Of a DNA stretch of 64,000 nucleotides, positions 59,619 to 64,000 are shown one piece after another. The notes under the pieces are model-generated. The model had not been told where the DNA came from and ran no database searches. It saw only the letters and a program-made list of their open reading frames with translations. The translations under genes and the position numbers were made by a program. The DNA lies in the NCBI RefSeq assembly GCF_030758455.1, contig NZ_CP132353.1, positions 682,001 to 746,000 of the forward strand, written 5' to 3'. The stretch is from Erwinia pyri (lineage in GTDB: Bacteria; Pseudomonadota; Gammaproteobacteria; Enterobacterales; Enterobacteriaceae). Position 1 is the first letter of the stretch, and every line of letters starts with the position of its first letter.

Positions 59619-60149
59619 TTACCAGCTCAACGTCACGGTGAGCGTGTCGCTGTAAGTCCCGGCCCGGTTAACTCCGCCTAGCTGCAGAAGTCCGTAAATG
59701 GGCAGGGTAATATTGTTCGCATTGCTGTAAGTCAGCGCCACGTTCTGATTAACCGGAATAGCGCTCGCCGCGCTGTGTGTGGCGCTGGTGTAGAGCGTAT
59801 AGGCGACCAGGTCGGTATTATTCGCTATTTTCAGATTGCGGCTGGCGCCGTAGTTGCCGCCGCCGTTGATGCTCATGTTCAGCGTCGTGCCGGGGGTACA
59901 GGCCAGGTTGATGGTGGAACTTTGAACATAACTGGCACTGACTGAGCGGCTGCCTACGCCGGGTTGGGTGCCGAAATCCAGCGCGCCAAAAACCCCGGTA
60001 TTGGTTCCAGAGATCAGACAACCATTCACCACGGTGGCGCTTACCTGAAAAGTTTGCGTGGGCAGCGACCAGCCCCGATAGCTGATGCAGAGCATCATCA
60101 GGCAGAGCAGGCCACTCCGCCTCCCTGGTCGCGTTCCCCACTGCGGCAC
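59619..60149 (-). CDS. Csu-type minor pilin, spore coat protein U domain
   Basis: The 176-residue protein has an unusually basic and somewhat weak signal region (starting at a GTG seven bases after AGGGA). The SCPU domain follows: FQVSATVVNGCLISGTNTG, INLACTPGTTLNMSINGG and the C-terminal AGTYSDTLTVTLSW, which supplies the terminal beta strand. By order it matches CsuA or CsuB of Acinetobacter, a minor or adaptor subunit between rod and tip. Confidence 0.88.
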   Translation of the reverse strand: MPQWGTRPGRRSGLLCLMMLCISYRGWSLPTQTFQVSATVVNGCLISGTNTGVFGALDFGTQPGVGSRSVSASYVQSSTINLACTPGTTLNMSINGGGNYGASRNLKIANNTDLVAYTLYTSATHSAASAIPVNQNVALTYSNANNITLPIYGLLQLGGVNRAGTYSDTLTVTLSW

Positions 60150-60171
60150 GTCAGATTCCCTGTCTTTTCAC

Positions 60172-60738
60172 TCAGTAATTTACGGCGACGTTAATGGTAT
60201 CTGTGTAGGTTCCTGCCGGAATAGCAGCATTAAAGCCGCCGCCGGTGATTCGGCCATAGATGGGGTAGTTATCGCCATTCACTGGATCTGTGGTACCGGT
60301 ATTTGCCAGGTTGGTATTGTTGGCAATAGGCGTGGTGTAGGAGGTTGTGCCGTAGAGGGTATAGGAAATTCCCTGTGTGGCATCGCTGCCCAACACCAGA
60401 TAACGAGGCTGTGCGGTGACGGCACCAAACACCGTAGCAGGTGCGGCGTTACTGCTGGTCAGCTGAACATTATAGGTCTGCCCGGTGGTACAGCGGACAA
60501 AAATACCGTTACCCAGCGATCCCACAAGGGTGGCATTCAGGGTATCGAAGGTCGCGGCGCTGCTACCAAAGTCTAAGGTACCGAAGTTAACGCCGGTGGT
60601 GGCAGACTGCCCATTAACCAGGCAGCCGGTCGTGAGGACCAGTCGGGCGTTAACGGTTCCCGTGGTGGTGGCGGCAAAGCCAGAAGAGACTACGCCAAGG
60701 CTCAGGCCACAGCCCAGCAGAAAAAGCTTCATTTTCAT
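60172..60738 (-). CDS. Csu-type major pilin, spore coat protein U domain (CsuA/B-like)
   Basis: The 188-residue protein has a clear signal peptide (MKMKLFLLGCGLSLGVVSSGFA) and one SCPU domain. Two cysteines (TTGCLVNG, VRCTTGQ) form the expected disulphide and a TYTDTINVAVNY strand ends it. It is the first and promoter-proximal gene, as for the rod subunit. The second ATG (60738) is six bases after AAGGA and is preferred to the one at 60744. Confidence 0.9.
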   Translation of the reverse strand: MKMKLFLLGCGLSLGVVSSGFAATTTGTVNARLVLTTGCLVNGQSATTGVNFGTLDFGSSAATFDTLNATLVGSLGNGIFVRCTTGQTYNVQLTSSNAAPATVFGAVTAQPRYLVLGSDATQGISYTLYGTTSYTTPIANNTNLANTGTTDPVNGDNYPIYGRITGGGFNAAIPAGTYTDTINVAVNY

Positions 60739-61284
60739 AACCATTCCTTACTGATTAGAGAGATGATGGTGCTTTTTCGCCTGGTGTGAAATTAATATAA
60801 GTGAGGCTAAATTAAACAGCTAAAATAATAGATCTCTATCACAATAAATGGCCTGACCGGGTCTTCAGACATCTGAATTAACAGCTTACTCTTATTTTTC
60901 TTTACTATAGATCAGCATGCACCCTGGAGAGAAGCGAAACGCAAAAATAAAGCTTATCAATTACTGAAAAAAAATCAGGAAGGTTGGCAACCCTGAGTTC
61001 ACAGGGTATAACAATAAAATTGAGACTTATCTTATTTAAGGCTTCTTAAAAAAAAGAGGCAATGCTATGTTCATCTGCAGGTACTAACGATCGATAAGCG
61101 ATATAAATTATAGGGATATCATTTTATTTACCGGGTTTATTATCACGGCCGGTCTGGCTTTATTTTTGAGGGCATAAAGTTGGCTGTTCTTTAGCCGATA
61201 CCGTGATCGTTGAAGGCGGGTTTTTTCAGCAATTTTGTTTAACTACACGGCGCCAGATATGGCATCAGCACCCGAGATTTCCCT
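60739..61284. other. 546-base AT-rich divergent region between the pilus operon and the GGDEF-EAL gene
   Basis: No gene is visible. The DNA is strikingly AT-rich compared with both flanks and must contain both promoters. On the minus strand TGTGATAGAGATC (around 60833-60845) resembles one good and one poor CRP half-site. GGTT-GGC-AACC and CCCTG/CAGGG palindromes lie close together around 60980-61010. I could not match a known riboswitch. The base composition is what nucleoid silencers such as H-NS favour, which is an inference. Confidence 0.45.
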
Positions 61285-63411
61285 ATGCTTATGAGCTCCT
61301 ACGACCAGCTGCTGGTCATTGTCTCCATTTTTGTTGCCTTCCTGGCTTCCTATACCGCGCTGGATATGGCGGGCAGGGTCGCCACCTCGACGGGCAAAGT
61401 TGCTCAAATCTGGCTAATCGGCGGCGGGTTCGCTATGGGTGTGGGCATCTGGTCGATGCATTTTATCGGCATGCTGGCGATGAATATGGCGATGGTGATG
61501 AGTTACGATCCCACCTTGACCATTATATCCATGGTAATTGCCGTAGCGGCCTCCGTCTTCGCGCTGTGGATTGTCTGTTATGGCGAGCTGCCGCTTCACC
61601 GTCTGATGATCGGGGCGCTGGTACTGGGTAGCGGCGTAGTCGCCATGCACTATACCGGCATGGCCGCACTGATGTTTGAGCCGGGTATCGTCTGGAACTG
61701 GAACTGGATCATCCTTTCGGTGGTGATTGCGCTGGTCGCCTCCACGGCCGCTTTGTGGCTGGCATTTAAGCTTCGCCAGGGCGGCGGCGGGGTGGCCCTG
61801 CTGCGCGCTGGCGCGGCGACGGTGATGGGCGCGGCGATTGCAGGGATGCACTACACCGGCATGGCCGCGGCCTCCTTCCCGATGGGGAGCCAGGCAACAG
61901 AAATGGGCGTCAACAGTAACTGGCTGGCGGTGGTGGTAGTGGTGGTCACGCTGTCGATTCTGGGTATCACGCTGGTTGTCTCCACCCTGGATGCGCGGCT
62001 ACAGGCGCGGACGTCGGTGCTCGCTTCATCGCTGGCGGATGCTAACCGTGAGTTGGCTCAGCTGGCGCTTCACGATAACCTTACCCGTCTGCCAAACCGC
62101 ATCCTGCTGGAAGACCGGCTCGACCAGGCGATAAATAAAGCCGTGCGGGAAGGCACCTCCTTTGCGCTGATGTTTATGGATCTTGACGGCTTTAAGGCGG
62201 TCAACGACGCTTTTGGTCACCATATTGGGGACAATCTGCTGGTGGCCGTCACCGACAGAATGAAAAGTCTGCTGAAAGAGCATCACACGCTGGCAAGGCT
62301 TGGCGGTGATGAGTTTGTGCTGCTGGTGGAGATCAACGAGCCCAACGATGCAGCCACCACTGCCGATATGCTGGTAAAAGCTATTGACCGGCCGTTTGCT
62401 ATCTCCCGTTATGAGCTGGTGGTGTCGCTGAGTATCGGCATCGCCGTTTTCCCGGGCGATGGCGAAGATGAACGCGAGCTGATGTTCAACGCCGATGCGG
62501 CGATGTACCACACCAAAAATAATGGCCGTAATGGCTACAGCTTTTTCCAGCCCTCGATGAACACCCTGGCGCAGAACCAGCTTCAGCTGATTAACGATCT
62601 CTGGGCGGCGCAGCAGCATAACGAACTGCGTCTCTTCTACCAGCCAAAGTTCTGTGCACCGCAGGGTCCAATTCTGGGCTTTGAAGCGCTTATCCGCTGG
62701 GAGCATCCGCAGCGCGGCCTGCTCTCTCCGGACGTGTTCCTGCCGATTGCTGAAAAAACCGGTCTGATCGTCAGCATTGGCAACTGGGTGATCAATGAAG
62801 CCTGCCGTCAGCTGCGCGTCTGGCATCTGCAGGGCAACCCGCACTGGTCGGTAGCCGTCAACCTCTCAGCGCTGCAGTTTGAGCAGCCGGGGCTGGTAGA
62901 GACGGTGTTGAAGGCGCTGGAAACGCACCATATACCTGCGGAATTGCTGACGCTGGAAGTGACTGAGACTACCGCCATGCGCGATCCGGATGAGAGCATT
63001 CGTATTCTTACCCAGCTTACCGACCTGGGCGTGAAGGCTTCGATCGATGATTTCGGCACCGGCTATTCGAGTCTGTTGTATCTGAAACGTCTGCCGGCAA
63101 GCGAGCTGAAGATTGACCGCGCTTTCGTGAACGAACTGCAGGCGCACAGTGAAGATGCCACCATTGTCACCGCCATTGTGGCTCTGGCGCAGACGCTGAA
63201 TCTGAAAGTGGTGGCCGAAGGCGTGGAAACAGCGGAGCAGCAGGCTTTCCTGACCAGCCTGGGCTGCAATTCGCTACAGGGTTATCTGCTGGGAAGGCCG
63301 ATCCCGCCTGACCAGGTCCCTGATCTGAAGCACTACGTCGGTGAAACGGAGAGGGAAGTCCTGCCTTCGCTTAAAAAAGAGCGGGTAGCAACGATGCAGG
63401 ACGCTGTTTAA
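61285..63411 (+). CDS. MHYT-GGDEF-EAL membrane sensor for cyclic di-GMP turnover
   Basis: The 708-residue protein has an N-terminal MHYT sensor of seven membrane helices with the repeated motifs MHFIGM, MHYTGM and MHYTGM, thought to sense oxygen, CO or NO through a metal. A GGDEF domain (about 260-420) with LPNRILLEDRL, DLDGFKAVND and an intact RLGGDEF follows. The EAL domain (about 440-690) has FEALIRW, EVTET, DDFGTGYSSLLYL and VAEGVET, all intact. No RxxD inhibitory site precedes GGDEF. Both making and breaking of cyclic di-GMP are possible. It diverges from the Csu-type pilus operon, so control of attachment is a reasonable inference. Confidence 0.93.
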   Translation: MLMSSYDQLLVIVSIFVAFLASYTALDMAGRVATSTGKVAQIWLIGGGFAMGVGIWSMHFIGMLAMNMAMVMSYDPTLTIISMVIAVAASVFALWIVCYGELPLHRLMIGALVLGSGVVAMHYTGMAALMFEPGIVWNWNWIILSVVIALVASTAALWLAFKLRQGGGGVALLRAGAATVMGAAIAGMHYTGMAAASFPMGSQATEMGVNSNWLAVVVVVVTLSILGITLVVSTLDARLQARTSVLASSLADANRELAQLALHDNLTRLPNRILLEDRLDQAINKAVREGTSFALMFMDLDGFKAVNDAFGHHIGDNLLVAVTDRMKSLLKEHHTLARLGGDEFVLLVEINEPNDAATTADMLVKAIDRPFAISRYELVVSLSIGIAVFPGDGEDERELMFNADAAMYHTKNNGRNGYSFFQPSMNTLAQNQLQLINDLWAAQQHNELRLFYQPKFCAPQGPILGFEALIRWEHPQRGLLSPDVFLPIAEKTGLIVSIGNWVINEACRQLRVWHLQGNPHWSVAVNLSALQFEQPGLVETVLKALETHHIPAELLTLEVTETTAMRDPDESIRILTQLTDLGVKASIDDFGTGYSSLLYLKRLPASELKIDRAFVNELQAHSEDATIVTAIVALAQTLNLKVVAEGVETAEQQAFLTSLGCNSLQGYLLGRPIPPDQVPDLKHYVGETEREVLPSLKKERVATMQDAV

Positions 63412-63468
63412 TCTGCCGCATCGCACCTATAATAGTTGCCGGATACCCGACCTGGATATGTAACAGTT

Positions 63469-64000
63469 TTGGCAAAATACCAGCAGCTTATCGATCGGCT
63501 CCAGCAGCAGATTTCTCAGGAAATCTGGCTGCCCGGGGAAAAACTGCCCTCCCTGCGTGAGCAAGCCGCCCTGAGCGGCATGAGCCTGATGACGGTGATG
63601 CACGCCTATCAGGTGCTGGAGAGCCAGGGCTGGATCCAGTCCCGGCCGCAGTCGGGCTACTACGTGGCCCCGCGAGCGGAGTTTCTCAGCCAGCCCGCCA
63701 GCCACCAGAAGGTGCAGCTGGCGGAATCGGTCGATATCAACGAATTTATCTTTGATGTGCTGCAGGCGTGCCGCGATCCGCATATCCTGCCGTTTGGCTC
63801 CGCCTTCCCCGATCCCGAACTGTTTCCGCAGCGCCAGCTTATGCGCTCGCTCTCTGCCGTTTCCCACACGCTTAAACCAGCCGATGCGCTGAATAACCTG
63901 CCGCCCGGTAACGAAGCCTTGCGCAAAACGCTGGCGCAGCGCTATGCCCTGCAGGGCATTCAGGTTTCGCCGGAGGAGATTGTTATCACTAACGGCGCAA
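63469..64000 (+). CDS. MocR/GntR-family regulator with aminotransferase domain, YdcR-like (partial)
   Basis: The gene runs off the right end. The visible 177 residues start with a GntR-type winged helix (AKYQQLIDRLQQQISQEIW, LPGEKLPSLREQAALSGMS, ESQGWIQSRPQSGYYV). The beginning of a class I aminotransferase-like domain follows (FPDPELFPQRQLMRSLSAVS, NNLPPGNEALRKTLAQRY, EEIVITNGA). This is the MocR layout, and the wording is closest to E. coli YdcR. The start seems to be TTG, since no ATG or GTG fits the frame. A TATAAT lies at 63429-63434. Confidence 0.88.
   Translation, partial: MAKYQQLIDRLQQQISQEIWLPGEKLPSLREQAALSGMSLMTVMHAYQVLESQGWIQSRPQSGYYVAPRAEFLSQPASHQKVQLAESVDINEFIFDVLQACRDPHILPFGSAFPDPELFPQRQLMRSLSAVSHTLKPADALNNLPPGNEALRKTLAQRYALQGIQVSPEEIVITNGA

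Noticed and set aside
60900..61130. Cyclic di-GMP (GEMM) riboswitch between the pilus and GGDEF-EAL genes
   Set aside because: A CGCAAA-like fragment is present, but the other conserved parts and pairing of the aptamer are missing.
62026..62844. Open frame of 272 codons on the minus strand
   Set aside because: It is antisense to the GGDEF-EAL coding region and shows no family motif.

Overview
The window is chromosomal DNA of an enteric gammaproteobacterium. The core genes are collinear with the Escherichia coli stretch rpoD-dnaG-rpsU-tsaD ... tolC-nudF-cpdA-parE ... parC-plsC-ftsP, and the proteins are close to the E. coli ones. The accessory content (archaic Csu-type pilus, citrate symporter, plant-type solute catabolism, no qseBC or yqhD) suggests an Erwiniaceae member such as Erwinia or Pantoea. 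That family placement is an inference. No rRNA, tRNA, CRISPR array or insertion sequence was found.

Region 1 (1-25455) is core. It starts with the first six codons of rpoD, then dnaG and rpsU on the minus strand, diverging from tsaD. After that come plsY, folB, uppP, cca, a YgiM-like SH3 protein, the ygiF-glnE-hldE run, ubiK, an FMN riboswitch with ribB, zupT, ygiD, the ygiC-ygiB-tolC group, and nudF-yqiB-cpdA-yqiA-parE packed head to tail. These genes serve replication initiation, tRNA maturation, phospholipid and peptidoglycan lipid carriers, LPS heptose, nitrogen control, riboflavin, export and chromosome decatenation.

Region 2 (about 25500-41030) is a block of roughly 15.5 kb between parE and ygiN that interrupts the E. 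coli-like order. It opens with a formaldehyde module: frmR, frmA and two C-tract operators between them. A LysR gene preceded by a long inverted repeat and a BetT-type transporter follow. The rest looks like one uptake-and-breakdown locus. The plus-strand operon encodes a flavin monooxygenase, a Rid-family protein, a DUF1028 protein and an M20 deacylase. It converges on a minus-strand operon encoding a permease-ATPase fusion, an Fe/2-oxoglutarate dioxygenase, a solute-binding protein and a class II aldolase. A divergent LysR gene and a 2-hydroxyacid dehydrogenase close the block. I cannot name the substrate; this is the best candidate for an undescribed system.

Region 3 (41042-50492) returns to shared genes: ygiN, mdaB, a secreted cyclohexadienyl dehydratase-like protein, parC, plsC and ftsP. 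A BrnT/BrnA toxin-antitoxin pair with a perfect operator palindrome follows, then dkgA and a divergent YqhC-like regulator.

Region 4 (50520-64000) holds yghB, metC, exbB-exbD behind a Fur box and a CitA-like citrate symporter. A five-gene Csu-type chaperone-usher pilus operon comes next. Divergent from it is a membrane MHYT-GGDEF-EAL protein that could tie surface attachment to cyclic di-GMP. The window ends inside a MocR-type (YdcR-like) regulator.
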